From contig JAHRHY010000008.1 of NCBI GenBank assembly GCA_019671135.1, positions 992,001-1,056,000 on the forward strand: a DNA stretch of 64,000 nt, read 5' to 3'. The stretch is from Linnemannia hyalina (lineage: Eukaryota; Mortierellomycota; Mortierellomycetes; Mortierellales; Mortierellaceae). This document shows positions 20,634 through 32,832 of this stretch, piece after piece. The notes beneath the pieces are model-generated. The model saw only the letters and a program-made list of their open reading frames with translations, did not search any database and was not told the origin of the DNA. Numbering within the stretch: the stretch's first letter is position 1; each line of letters begins with the position of its first letter. Both the position numbers and the translations under genes were made by a program.

Positions 20634-22487
20634 TTACGGAGAATCGCCATGGCCACTGTCACGCCTTGGAGGATTCTTCTCGCGCAAGAGTCCAACCTCC
20701 CTATCTGCATCCATCGCCGCCGCCGTCGTCGTCGTCACAGATGTCGTTGAAGAAGGATCGACAATCAGATAAACCTGTTCGTCATGCAACGGTGGCGGCA
20801 ACATGAACTCAGGGATCGAAATCTTGCGCTCATGATGCAAATGGTGATGACGGGAGGAAGAGACAGCGCGTGCATGGTGCGCCACATCCCCGCCTGGTAA
20901 TGTCGTCGATCCAAAGGATTGTTTCCGGATCGGGCCTGATGGCAATTGGGTCGTTGGAAGGGGTGTAAAGACGGGCGAGGGTGGGGATACGATCGTCAGG
21001 TCGGAGTTGTTCTCGCTCTCGTACTGGTGGACCGTCAATGTTTGCTGTTGTTGCTGTCGCTGTCGCGCCGGTGCCGTTGTCGATGAGTTCTGACGCAGAC
21101 TCATGGCCTGTAGACGAGATCGAATTCGGTGTTGATCCTGATCATCCTCGCTAAAGCTGGCTTCATCCTCCTCCGTATCTTCCTCATCGTCCTCCATGTA
21201 CCCGTCATCACTTTCAGGCCCACTCTCCTCGTCCTCCTCCACATCCGCGTCGTTGCCAGAGTGCTGTGATCCCGTTGGTGACGACGGTCCCTTTCTGGCA
21301 GAGTTGGACAGACTAAACCGCACATTGGCCTCAACCTCAGGCGTTCCATTCAAGATCCGACCGCCAAATGTACTGTCGTCCTCTAGCGAAAGTCCAATGG
21401 TGGTCGTGTTCGGATCCGCTGTTGCCGTCGACATGAACACCCGACCGCCCTTGCCTCTCAAAACATCCTCCTCCTCCGTGACGGTTGGCAATGTCGACTC
21501 GAACGTTGCAGAAGTTGGTGTTGTAGTCGAGATGGACGATTTCCGTCCCAAGGTCGTAAACAAAGGCGTGAGATCCGATGTCATTCCTGCAGCCTTCCAG
21601 CACTCCTCCGTCACAGCCAAAGTCGTTGGATCCTTGTCGACCAAGACCCGAACTCGAACCTGGCCCTTCCAATTCAATGCCCGCAATATGTACAGTGTGC
21701 GGCCCTCCAGACAGCACCATCGACCACCCTCCCAAACGACAGTCATGACAGGACACTCCTTGGCCATATCCCGCTGTCCCGCCTTGAGCGCCGCGATCGA
21801 TTCCTGGACCTCGGGATCCTTCTCGAACCGGTGTAGCGATCCGTTGTAGTGGATCTCGGACGTATCCAATGAAAGATAGCTGGGAACACCTCCGGTATCA
21901 CTGGAGCCCATGATGTGTTTCCAAACATCCAGTTGTTCGACGCCATCTCGCGGGGAGTATGGTGATGATGATAATGATTCTGTTGTCGTTGCTGTTGACA
22001 AATTCGGCGTTGTTGTTACTGGTGAGGTAGTGGACGATGAGAATGTTGGCAGAGACGTAGTGTTGACCGCTAAGTTTTCGAGTTTCGAGAATCCCGCTGC
22101 AGAAAGCTCGCCCAGAGCCAACGGCCTGGCACCGGGTCCCATTCCAAGAAGGACAAGTTCATCCGAAGGATAATGAAGCGCCGTCAACGGACTTGGGTCG
22201 ACAAATCCACCATCGCTGCTGTTATGCAGTTGCTGATCCTGTTGTGTGGACGAAGACCGCCGTGAGTGTGATTGGATTAGTGCGGATAGATCGTCGTCTT
22301 CTTGTTCGTCGTTGTCCTGTCCGTTGTCGTCGATTTGTTTGCGGATGTGATATTGTCGGTAGAGATGGTATTCGTTGTACCGTCGGTCCTTGTGCTGTTC
22401 GAGGAACTCTGGCGGACTGATGAAGACGTAGATCCTTGTCAGGAGGACCAACGCTAGTGATACGTAGATGACTGTCTCTGTTGCCAT
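20634..22487 (-). CDS. membrane-anchored protein with ParB/sulfiredoxin-fold domain
   Basis: Single exon, 617 residues; the ATG at 22487 is preferred because it puts a hydrophobic anchor (VIYVSLALVLLTRIYVFI) at residues 6-23. Residues ~205-285 read SEIHYNGSLHRFE, then ALKAGQRDMAKECPVMTVV, WCCLEGRTLYILRAL and VRVRVLVDKD: the strand order and the G-x-R-T/R-L-Y-x-L-R block of the ParB N-terminal/sulfiredoxin-like fold known from fungal and oomycete hypothetical proteins. The rest is Ser/Thr-rich with an Asp/Glu cluster near residues 415-460 and a His-rich stretch near 565. It is not a typical sulfiredoxin: I see no clear FSGCHR-type catalytic block. The function is unknown. A 6.2 kb gene-free region lies upstream. 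Confidence 0.55.
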   Translation of the reverse strand: MATETVIYVSLALVLLTRIYVFISPPEFLEQHKDRRYNEYHLYRQYHIRKQIDDNGQDNDEQEDDDLSALIQSHSRRSSSTQQDQQLHNSSDGGFVDPSPLTALHYPSDELVLLGMGPGARPLALGELSAAGFSKLENLAVNTTSLPTFSSSTTSPVTTTPNLSTATTTESLSSSPYSPRDGVEQLDVWKHIMGSSDTGGVPSYLSLDTSEIHYNGSLHRFEKDPEVQESIAALKAGQRDMAKECPVMTVVWEGGRWCCLEGRTLYILRALNWKGQVRVRVLVDKDPTTLAVTEECWKAAGMTSDLTPLFTTLGRKSSISTTTPTSATFESTLPTVTEEEDVLRGKGGRVFMSTATADPNTTTIGLSLEDDSTFGGRILNGTPEVEANVRFSLSNSARKGPSSPTGSQHSGNDADVEEDEESGPESDDGYMEDDEEDTEEDEASFSEDDQDQHRIRSRLQAMSLRQNSSTTAPARQRQQQQQTLTVHQYESENNSDLTIVSPPSPVFTPLPTTQLPSGPIRKQSFGSTTLPGGDVAHHARAVSSSRHHHLHHERKISIPEFMLPPPLHDEQVYLIVDPSSTTSVTTTTAAAMDADREVGLLREKNPPRRDSGHGDSP

Positions 22488-25155
22488 TGATGTATGTGTG
22501 TGTTGGCTGTGATATGTTGAGAGGAGGGAGAGGTTTTGTGAGAGAGAAAGAGGCAAGCACAAAGAAGGTGATTATTGCTGTTGTTGTTGCTTATGCGTTT
22601 GAGTTGCAGTTGGGTGGTTGGTTGGTTGGTTGTTGGATGGACCTGGACCAAGCTCTCAGATACAAAGCAGGATTGGCTTCGTTGAAAAAGATGTGTGTCT
22701 TGTTGTTATGGCCTATTAGGGAAAAAAAGAGGGATGCGATTGGTCAATGGTCGGAAGTGGACAATGGTTTTTGTGTTCAACGAGCAGAAAGTGAAGAGGC
22801 GAAGCGAGGTAAGGAAAATGACAAAAGACGGACTTGATAAAATGACAAAAAGAGCACATGCTTGAAGAAAAACACAACAACAAACAAGAAGAAACAACAA
22901 CAATAAAGCATCCAGTCCTTCTCTCTCCTCTGTTATCCTCACTTTTGTTACACGGATAACAAAGGAGATGAAAGGTAAGCAGGAACAGATACGAGGAAAG
23001 AAATGAGAGGTGGTCCAAGAAGGAAAGGAAAGGGTGAGAAGGGAAACGTGGACAAATTTGAAAGTAGGGAAGTTGGGCACGGGTGTTCAGTGGAGTGTCG
23101 ATTAGACGATACAGATAAGATGTGGCAAGGTAACAACAGGAAGAGCTATGTGGAGAATGAGAGAAGGGGGAGGGAAACAATTGTTTCTTGAAAGAACGGA
23201 GGAGGGGTACGAGCGATTGTCATCAGGGGAACTATTGACCCAAAGGGCAAACAAAAAAACTGAAGTCTAGGAACAAAGGGAACCGTGTCTTTTTCAAAGG
23301 CTAGAAGTCCCTTCCTCCTCCACCAAGACAGTTCCACGGGATGTGTTTGCATGAATGCAATTAAAATCGAGGGCGACAGAGAGGGAGTGTACGACATGGA
23401 AATAGAAAGGAGGACAAGCATAAGAAAGAGAGGATGAGGGGAGAGAGGCACGGTATTCGACATGCCAGACTCCTGCATTAGAGCCACAAGGCAAGCAGGC
23501 AGATGCACGAACCTCGAACATGGTCTATATGCCTGAAGGAACGATTATCGAGAGAGCGAAGCGAAACACGAAGAAGTGTGAGTGAGAGAGGGAGGTGAAC
23601 GAGAACAGAAAATGAAGGGGAATGAGGGCTCAGCATGGGTAGGACGACATGGTGGTTTTTTCTTTGCTTCATTCTCATAGAGTAGAATGAGAGCGTCCAT
23701 TCCACTCATACTCACTCTACTCTTATGGTTAATCTCTGTAAGCATCATCCCTTGTTCCGGGAAGATGATGTCAAGGCGAGGTCGAGTTCAAGGGGACAGA
23801 GGGAAAGAGCAAAGGTAAGAGAAAGAACGAAATGAAAACCCAACCTTCAACGGCCCAGCTCTCACATTAACGCCAGGAGTGAGGATAGCGAAGCAAGATG
23901 AAAAGTATAGTGTCCAATTGAACTGAAGACTGAGAGACACACAGCACGACCGCGATAGGCAGAGATAGAGATGAAAAAACAGTTGCATGACCTGTTCGGA
24001 TCCGTCTTCCTTTTCTCAATCTGAGAGGGAACACAAGGTCGGTCACCATTGAGCACACAAGCAATCAACTGGCAATTGTGGCCCATATGGAAGGGGGGTT
24101 TGAGAGACGAATGGGCAGTCGGTAAACCGCAAATGTCGAGATCAAATAAAAACAGCCAAACCTCATCTGAGCACTTCTCAAGAATCTCTATTCATAAATA
24201 TCACCCACACTCTTTTCAACCGTCAAAGCCCAATGGAGAAATAATGGGCAATAACAAAAATAAGGGTTGCGCTTAGGATGGGTTGAAGGGCGGGCGGGGA
24301 TTGAAGAAAGAAAAAAAAAAAAGGCGGCAAAAAGAAGGCGAATGTATTCGCAGACGAAGCATAGGATTCGCGGAGACAATCGCATCCTAATCTCCCGCAC
24401 ATTTTGCATGTTGATGTTGATGTTGGTGTAGTGCTGTAACAAGACTGGTACGAGATACTTACGGGTAATCGTTCAAGTGGGTGTGATGGAGAGCGAAAAT
24501 AAGTCAGAGAGAGGAGAGGAAAGGGAGGGAAGGAAGGAAGTAAGGAAGGAAAGGGAGAGGGGAAGTAATTGTTCTTGACACGGAATGGAAACACTGGAAA
24601 GCGCTATGCGACACAGAGCGAAGGAGAAGCTGCGTCTAATCAAGTATGATACAGGGACGAGTAGTTGTCCGTTGAAATAAAAAGGGTGGACTGTGAGTTG
24701 AAAGCGAGTGAGCAGCAGTTGTGGAGAAAGGGAACAGACGTGTGAAAGGGGATGGAGTGAGTAAGAACGGCGTGTCTGTGAGCAAGAATTGAAGAGAGAA
24801 AGTGAAGGAATGAAGGCACGAATGAGATGAGCGCAAGGTGTGCAATGAGCTGAATGAGTGAATGGAATGAAAGAAAGAGAGAGAGGGAGTGAGTGAGTGA
24901 GAGAGAAGTGAGTACGAGAGGAGAGGAGATAATACAGAAGAACAAGGTTTTCTGGAGAGAGACAGGAGCAAGGGAAAGGGAAGAAAGAGGGGGCTGGGGT
25001 CAGAGGGAGAAGATTGTCGGAAAAAGGAAACAATGGTAACAGCACACACGGGGTGAGAACAAGAAGAAAAAAGAGGGTGCGCACATACACTAGCATCAGT
25101 ACCACATTATGAAAGAGAAGCGAGAAAAAAAAACCAATTAGCACTCGTCGTCAAT

Positions 25156-25529
25156 GATCAATCCGATCAATAATTATTTTTCCTATTGGTCGTTCATTGG
25201 ATCATAAAAAGAGGTCCAGGCCCCTTCTCTTTCCCCCGATGCTGATGTGTTCTCCCGAGTTTTGCCATTTGAGAACTCCACTAGAAGCAAATGTACAGAA
25301 TTGTACATGTAATGTACAGCCAAATACCTTTTGGCAGCAATCACAGTAAATGCCATTGGTGTCGATGAAATATTTGTTGTTCTCTCATGTTTGATAAAAT
25401 GGGCAAAGTGTGCTTGTGGACAGTGGACAATGGATAACGATCAATCGAAGTGTTCTTTGATCATTGGCGATAAGCAGGTGATATGCGATCAATGATGAGT
25501 TTTGTTTGTGTCAGTTATCACTGCGATCA
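25156..25529. promoter_or_regulatory. clustered GATCAAT and TGTACA motifs, candidate regulatory module
   Basis: GATCA occurs seven times (25156, 25165, 25200, 25439, 25459, 25487, 25525), four of them as GATCAAT, and TGTACA three times within 27 bases (25292, 25302, 25313). It lies just upstream, on the minus strand, of a CT-rich leader-like block. The binding factor is unknown. Confidence 0.35.
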
Positions 25530-25595
25530 AATATGGAGACTGGAGAGAAAAAAAGGGGCGGATACGATAATTCAAACAGAATAAACTTCCCACCA

Positions 25596-25611
25596 GGGGG
25601 GGGGGGGGGGG
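25596..25611. repeat. poly-G tract (16)
   Basis: Uninterrupted G run in the gene-free region; could fold as a G-quadruplex. Length may be affected by sequencing error. Confidence 0.85.
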
Positions 25612-26089
25612 TGGTGAAGTCGTTGTTTTTTTAACCAGACTCTGCTCCTCATCGCCTCCTTCCTCGTCTCTTTCAAGTGGCTGGATGATTTGTTTATGTT
25701 TACGTCGCTTATGTATGTTGTTTTGTTGTTATGGTGGCCCTCCGTAAACAACAGCAAGGACGATGTCGATGGCTTTTTTGACCACATGTAACAATGCACA
25801 GGCGATAGCAAGACGGCATGAAGTGGAAGCATGTGTGATTTTTTTTTGTTGGTAACGAGGGTGGGTTGATTGGTTGGGCGACCACCACTTGTGCAACTAC
25901 GTGCGCTCAAGTCCACAACACTATACATGAAATAAGGCTCCCAAAAGCCCTATACTTCAAAAATGATCTCAGAACGACGAGAAGAAAATAAGAATAAGAA
26001 ACCCGGACATGGACGAGGAAAGGAATAAAGTAAGAGGGATGTCGGTTGGTATGAACAGCACCTGGAAACACTCGATTGGGTAATCCAGG

Positions 26090-26105
26090 CACACACACAC
26101 ACACA
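26090..26105. repeat. CA dinucleotide microsatellite
   Basis: Short CA run continuing into mixed CGCA/CACA units to about 26128. Confidence 0.85.
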
Positions 26106-28659
26106 TACGCATGTACGCACGCACACACGGCGGCGCTTCTCTTGCATCAATTTTTTTCTTTTTGCAATCGCAAACACGGCTTACAGCACTCATCCAAAAC
26201 AAAACAACAAACAGGTAAAGTCCTTCCACTTAAGAAGAACGCGCTCACTATCTCTTTCCTCTTCACTTGTAATTTTTTTTCTCTCTCTTTGACCTAAAAA
26301 AAAAAACTCATCAACAACAACGACGTCCATCAGAGTCAAGGGAGGGATAGACAGAGGGAGAGGTTGTGGTGGCAAAAAACAGAGAAGCCGATACGTAAGA
26401 CCTATCTCATATGTTTGTAGCACAACCACAATCCGAGGTAGTGAAGAGTCGAAGAGGGCAGTGCTTTGGCATGTGCAAAGCGCCAGACAGGGAAAGGGAG
26501 AAACAAGGATGGGTTTGTGTATTATCCGTGTGAATGAGATTTGAAAAAAAAACAGTGGTCGAAAGAAACAAAGAATGAAAAAAAAAAGGAGATAGGGAAA
26601 TGGAAATATAAGGAAGTAGGGATATGAAGGGGATGAACAAACCTTGGGTGAAAGAGTCGATTCTTTGGTAAATCGGAAGTGGAGAGAGGAGTGTAAAAGA
26701 AGTGTGTCGGAGGATCGTGTTTTTGATGAGAAGGGTGAAAGGAAGGTTGCGAGAGGAAGGAAGAGAAGAGAGAGAAAAGAGTACAAGATGATGTGATGGG
26801 GTCAATGCAGGCAAAGAAGAAAATAATTAAAAAAAAAGTCGGGAAGAAGGAAAATCTGTCTGCTACATACAAACGCTGCCCTTTTATATGAATTTTTCTC
26901 AAGGCCTTCTATTTCCACGCAAATAGCCATGCGATGTGGGTGCGGGCCATCAAACATCAAACAACCTTCTTCCCAACAAGCACTCTCCCTCTCTTTATCA
27001 TTTGACATGCATCGTCTTTTACTTTTTCCACCTTCTTTTCATGCATTCTTGATTATTCGCTCCACGCCTCTGCGCTTTTTTTTTGACCTTTTATGTCTCT
27101 TTGCAAGTAAACAATGCTCAATGCGATGCAAATAGGAACGGATCGCGCAGCAGCAGCAGTCGAGTATCCATCACATTATTTGTTGTTTCCTTCACGAAGA
27201 ATCTTTGATATGAATAATTATTCATCGCTGCAGCCACCCAATTCAGACAAGCCAGCATCTCAGCCAGTCAGCCAGCTAGTTCGTCAGCCAGAGGAAGAAG
27301 ACGAGAGCCAACTTTCTTTTTTTGTTTGTCCGGCCGACAGACCCGACCACCCGGCCAACGAACTTGCATGTTACCAGATGACGGCACATCTAATTGTAGA
27401 CAGAAAACAGATGGGCGGATTATTGCTGCCTGTTGTCCAAAGGCTCTTCTCAAACTCTGATTTTTTTTCTTGCTCCTCGACCGAGACATCATCGTCGCTG
27501 TCGGTAAAAATTAAAAAAATTCAGAGAAAGGAGGGAAGGAGACAGGCAAAAGGGGGCCAGAGACGTTGTCAATCAGGCCCCAGGTTCCAAGTTCCAGGAT
27601 TAAGAAGTGAATTCAGGAACTGTAAAAAAGGGGGAATGACGTCGTCTTGCGAAACTTGAACGACTAAATATGCATCGAGAACACACGTATCTGATAAAAA
27701 TAGGAAACGCCACGCTATTCTCTCCACAACCCACTCCGGCAAGACAAAAGAAAAACATAAAAACAGAGACTCGTTACATGATCCTCGTTTCTATTATCTC
27801 TCTTGGAGTCGTTGGAGTCGTGGACATTTTGGACACTCACTCACTCACTCCTCACCTCACTCACCTCACTCACAGACACCATTTAATCTTTTTATTTCGT
27901 CTATGTCAAATCCCACGTTCATAATGGGTTGGGGTTGATAACTATTAGACAACACAACGAGAATGTGATAATTGTGTTAAAAAAACAACCAGCCAGGAAC
28001 GTCAGGTGCGACAGAACCAAAAGAGCAATTACGAACGACGTGGCAAACAACAAAGACACGACAAAGTGTTAGATAAAATGGGCTGTGGAGTGGGTTCACA
28101 CCTTTTTTTTTTTTTTTCTTCTCACTTTTTCTTTTCATTCCTTTCACATGAAACGAACGTTGTCTGCCATCCCCCACCCCCCTCCTTCACTTTGTTTATT
28201 TTCATGCACATACTTCTTCACTACATTTTTCTCGTTCTTTTTTCTATATGCTCCGTTCGGCGCTGTATACCGAGTTTAGGCTGAACAACCAAAAAAAATA
28301 CAGCAAAAGAAAATATGCCAAGCTTTGGCCAACAGCATCAATTGACATTGAAAAAAATAATATATAAACCCGCAATTAGGATGTATTGGGCGCCAGTCAT
28401 CTCGTTCGCCAAACGCGGTAAAGCCCTCCTCCTTCTCTCAGTACATACATCAGCCTGCATAAAACAAATGGGCTTTCTCATTAATGCTGTTTAGTTTTTG
28501 GTCTCTGTGTTTTTGGAATATTTATTTCTATGAGATGGACATGCAAAAAAAGAAGTGGAATAATGGAAGGATGGTAGTGGTAATGTAATGGATGAAATGA
28601 GGGCTTTTTGAAGAAAAAAAAGAAAACATGGAAAAAATAGAACAAACGAGAGGGAGGCT

Positions 28660-31600
28660 TTAGCGTCTCTTGTACTTCTTGGAACTCTTGAAGGCCTTGT
28701 TTCCGCGAAGCTTGCCCAACTTTCCATTACGTTCCTTCTTCTCATCCTTCTTATCCTTTCCTCCAAACTTGGATCCCGATCCAAGCTTCTTGGCCGCGGC
28801 AACGCCCTGTTTGGAAGCATCAGCCAAATCACGACTGAAATCAACATCCTTCTTCTTCTTCTTCTTTTCCTGGGGTTTGGTCGCTGTCTTCTCCGGTGCC
28901 AACTTGGGGATCTTGTTAGGCTTCAACGCATTCTTGGCAGACTTGATCGATTTGAGGTGAGAGCTGATGTCCTGATGGTCCTCCTCTGACAATTGGAGGC
29001 GTCTTCGCTTTTGACGAGACATGCCCGCGAACCGGTCGCGCTTGGGTGCATCTGGCTCTGGAACCTTGCGCTTCTTGGGTTCGTTCAATGCGCTCTTGCT
29101 TGCGTCTAAGTATCATAAAGGGAAAAAAATAGAGCAAAAAAAGAACATGTATTAATGACCATGGCCTGTGTAAGGAAAAAAAAAGTAAAAATAAATAACA
29201 AACAGCTTGCACTAGTAGCAAGTGGGCGTAAAGCAACAGCAAACAGGTAAAAATAAAAATAAAAAAAAGCGTGTGGGGCTTTCTTACCTTGTGCCAACTT
29301 CTTCTCATCAGAGGTTTGGAACCAAGTCTTGGCGGGTCTGCTGTAAATCTCGTCCTCGTGCTTGAGCAAATTAGACGACTTTCTCATCTCCATCTCCGCT
29401 TGACGAAGAGCCTTGTCTTCCTTCTCCTCAGCCATGACTTCCTTGACGCCCTCTGTCAAGCCCTCGACACGCTCGCGGTACCGGGTAATCACATCCTGAG
29501 GGATCACGCGGTTTTTCACAGTCCGCTTGTCTGCGTTCTTGATCGCCATCTTGAGCAACTTGCGATCGTTCTCTCCTGCCAATGTGACGGCACGACCCAT
29601 GCGACCAGCACGGGCAGTACGACCAACACGATGCTGGTAGATGGCATAGTTCTGGGGCATGTTAAAGTTGATGACGGTATCGATACCCTTGATATCCAAA
29701 CCACGCGAGGCCAAATCGGTTGCCAACAAGAAATCTACCCTCTCGTCCCTGAACTCCTCCAGAGACGCCAAACGCTGCTCCTGTGTAAGGTTTCCGTGCA
29801 ACTCGGCCGACCGCAAGCCCATCAGTCCAAAGATAATCTTCATTTGATGCGCCGCTGCCTTGGAACGGAAAAAGATGATCACACGACGCTTGAATGTACG
29901 CGAGCAGAGAGCCAACAGGACAGCGGGGCGATCCTCCTCACGATGTTGACGGATACGGACAAACTCCTGAACCAAACGTGCTGCTGTGGCGTTTGAAGAG
30001 TCGACCTGGAGACGGACGGGGCGGTTGAGCGACATACGGATCAGCTCATCGACATTGTCGGTCATGGTGGCAGAGAACAACATGGTCTGGCGAGATTGGG
30101 GGCAGGCCTTGATAATCTCGGTCAACTCGGCCGAGAAACCATCCTCGAGCATACGATCAGCCTCATCCATAATCAGGATGTCAATGTGATCCAGTGTGAA
30201 CGAGCGCGAGTTGAGGATATGATCGATCAAACGACCGGGGGTGGCGATCAAAACATCGGGACGAGTGCGAAGCTGAATTTCCTGAGCGTTACGCGACAAA
30301 CCACCTACATTTTCAATGATACGAGTATATTATGTTAGCCATGAGTGTGAGGTAATATCTTGCATCGCCAGTTTGAAGAAAAACAAAGTGAGTGGGACAC
30401 TTACCGACGCAGAGTCCAAAGGTGATATCGGTAAAGCTAGCGAGCTTCTGGGCGACACTGTGACACTGGATGGCCAACTCACGAGTTGGGCACAGAATCA
30501 AGACGCGCGAGGTAGCAGTCTGGCGGGATCTGTATAAGAGACGCTCCAAGATGGGGACGATGAATGCAGCAGTCTTTCCTGAACCAGTGACGGCACCACC
30601 ACAAATATCCTTGCCCATCAATGCAACGGGAATAGTCCTGGCCTGAATCTGAGTAGGCTGAACGAATCCGACCTGGGCCAATCCCTTCAAGATAGGACGC
30701 GACAAGTTCATCGTCGCGAATGTCTCGGCAACTTCTGTTGGGTTGTCCGTCTCAGGGGCGAAGTATGCTTTTTTACGCTACAAGTTCACAACCAGTAAAA
30801 AGCAAAGGAGATTGTTAGTTATCATACACACACATAATATCATCCTCTCCAAAGGCATTAAACCCTCGCAAAAGGTGAAGGTGAATGCCTACCTCCTTCT
30901 GGAACTCTGTCTCCTGTTCTTCCTCGTCTTCGCTTTCGCTCTCTTCCTCCTCTTCCTCGTCCTCAGACTCGGACTCTTCCTCTGATCCTTCGCTTCCAGA
31001 CTCTTCCTCGCTAGCATCTTCGAGTTCAGCCTCCTCAGCCTCAGCATCCTCAAGTCCTGCGTCTTCATCACGACCAGCGCCAAAGCCATCCTCAGCAACA
31101 TCCTCATCGTCCTCGGCAAAGGTGATGCCCTCCATGTCGTTGTCGTCGCCCTCCTCATCAGAGCTCAATGCCTCCTGGAATTCTACAAATGTGACAATAT
31201 GATAAAAATGCAGCTTTGGTTAGCATGTCACTCTCGAAAACGTAGCCATTGGCGGTCAATTGAAAAAGAAAGACAGCCGGATGAAACGTAGATCCTGCAA
31301 AGTCCCTTACCACTCTCGTCGTCCTCGTTGACTTCCTTCTCCTCCTCCACAGGCTCAACAATCTTTCCTGACTTCTTGGCCTTGACCTGAGCACGTTTCC
31401 GGGCAATAATGTCGTCCAAGCTCAATCCAGGTTGCATCTACAAGTTTTTCAGTTGATAAAATAACATTGCATAACAAGTTAATTCTTTGCTTCCATTCAT
31501 AACCCTCGTTCTTTCGCTATGATCCGAGTATCAGCAAAAACGTCCTCCAGGAAAGAGAGTCATACCTCATCCTGAGCACGAAGGGCAGCACGGGCAGCTG

Positions 31601-31823
31601 TAAAGTCCCAGTCGTGGTGAGCGCCCATATGTCCACCACCCTCGGCATCAAATGAAAAGTTGGGGTCGAGATCACCGGTGTCCTTGGGTGCGACGCCGTT
31701 GGCCTTCTTGCCCTTCTTGTTCTTCTTCTTGGTGACGGTCTCCTCCTGCTCAAGCTCCTCCTCGTCCAGGAAGGGAACTGTCTCGTCGTCATCGTCAATC
31801 GTCATAACAAAGTCGTTCGACAT
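28660..31823 (-). CDS. DRS1: ATP-dependent RNA helicase Drs1 (DDX27)
   Basis: Six exons: 31566-31823, 31311-31437, 30893-31182, 30405-30777, 29288-30304 and 28660-29105; 836 residues. The N-terminus is acidic (Asp/Glu/Ser blocks) with a basic [12 protein letters not shown] patch. The DEAD-box core starts near residue 245: Q motif [10 protein letters not shown], Walker A AVTGSGKT (287-294), PTRELA, DEAD (397-400), [14 protein letters not shown] and [11 protein letters not shown]. The C-terminus is Lys-rich. The arrangement and length fit yeast Drs1, a nucleolar helicase needed for 27S rRNA processing and 60S assembly. All introns are GT-AG and 74-129 bases long. Its promoter lies in the 256 bases between its start and the stop of moaC, upstream in the same orientation. 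Confidence 0.93.
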
Positions 31824-32079
31824 TTTTATATTATCTCCTTGTGGGTGTGGGGGGGTTGTGTGGCGGGGGATAAGAGGAAATGGAGGAGAGTGGCCCAAGA
31901 CGGAGAGAAAGGGGTGTGATGGGTGTAAGGGTAATGGGTAACGAATGGGACAATGAGCTTCGAGAGGTTCCTTTTTTCTCTTTTTTTCTTTTTTTTTTCT
32001 TTGTGAGTAAACAAAGATGCTAAATTTATTAAGGGTTTCGCTTTTCACAGTCACTCAGTCCCAACTTTTTTGTGCAAAA

Positions 32080-32832
32080 TCAGATTCCATGGCCTTGGCG
32101 CTCAGATCCGTGCTGGTTATGCTTGTACGTCCCACTCTTGCCTCCAGTCTTCTCCATGACCTTGACCTCTCCAATCACCATATCCTTCCCAACAGCCTTG
32201 CACATATCAAACACCGTCAAAGCCGCCACAGTAGCGCCCGTCAATGCTTCCATCTCAACTCCAGTGTTGCCCATACACGCGACTCGGCTCTCAATGTCAA
32301 CTCGACCTCCACGAAGACCTCCCTTTTGGATACCAGCGGCAGTGGGAGAAGAAGAAGCCTCATCCTCGACTAACTTGAGATCGACCGAGACATGCGTTAG
32401 AAGCAGAGGATGACACAGCGGGATCAGATTCGACGTTTGCTTGGCTGCCTGGATACCAGCGATCTGCGCAACTGTCAAGACGTCGCCCTTCTTGTGTCCG
32501 TTGCGTTTCAGCAGATCGAATGCTACTCCAGGGAGCCAGATCGAAGAGACTGCCAGGGCTGTTCGGTGCGTAGGAGCCTTGTCCGTGACGGAGACCATTG
32601 ATGCCTTTCCGGTCTCTGAGTCAGTGTGCGTCAATCGAGGGGTATCATCATCACTGTCCTTGGAAGAGAATTGAGTTGTGGGTGCTGAACAATGAAAGTT
32701 GTATACTGTGGCTGTTGCTTTCTTTGCTGTTAACCGAAGGGGCGAGGTTGTGCTGCTCCAACCCAAGCATGAAGTCAACGCGTTACGCGTCGCCATGGGG
32801 TGCGCCACCAAACGATGTGTCCTGTTCAGCAT
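32080..32832 (-). CDS. moaC: cyclic pyranopterin monophosphate synthase (MoaC / MOCS1B-like)
   Basis: Single exon, 250 residues. The MoaC core begins near residue 60: PRLTHTD, then GKASMVSVTDK, SSIWLPGVAFDLLKRNGHKKGDVL, QTSNLIPLCHPL, GVEMEALTGATVAALTVFDMCKAVGKDMVI and the GGKSG end motif, with the substrate-binding His and Lys positions kept. With MoaA it converts GTP to cyclic pyranopterin monophosphate, the first step of molybdenum cofactor synthesis. The ~55-residue N-terminus is rich in Arg, Ser and Thr and poor in acids, consistent with mitochondrial import, where this step occurs in animals and plants. Many fungi fuse MoaA and MoaC (cnxABC); here MoaC stands alone and no MoaA is in the window. 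Confidence 0.92.
   Translation of the reverse strand: MLNRTHRLVAHPMATRNALTSCLGWSSTTSPLRLTAKKATATVYNFHCSAPTTQFSSKDSDDDTPRLTHTDSETGKASMVSVTDKAPTHRTALAVSSIWLPGVAFDLLKRNGHKKGDVLTVAQIAGIQAAKQTSNLIPLCHPLLLTHVSVDLKLVEDEASSSPTAAGIQKGGLRGGRVDIESRVACMGNTGVEMEALTGATVAALTVFDMCKAVGKDMVIGEVKVMEKTGGKSGTYKHNQHGSERQGHGI

Larger units (their letters stand above)
22488..28659. other. 6.2 kb gene-free region upstream of the ParB-fold gene
   Basis: No credible coding segment. It holds three long purine-rich blocks on + (about 22700-23650, 24480-25100 and 26330-26830; CT-rich read on -), an AT-rich stretch at 27660-28500, and simple repeats. A perfect minus-strand splice donor (GTAAGTAT; plus ACTTAC at 24457) follows the middle block, which suggests a spliced non-coding leader or an unannotated minus-strand transcript. 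An ORF of 181 codons at 27114-27659 (+) is low-complexity and not convincing. Confidence 0.45.

Noticed and set aside
24473..25144. 223-codon minus-strand ORF, Ser/Leu/Phe/Pro-rich
   Set aside because: Arises from a purine-rich (CT-rich on -) tract open in several frames at once; no domain-like sequence. Better read as a leader or promoter tract.
27114..27659. 181-codon plus-strand ORF
   Set aside because: Longest plus ORF in the 6 kb gap, but codon use is AT-rich and unlike the GC3-biased neighbours, with Gln/Ser/Lys runs and no recognisable domain.
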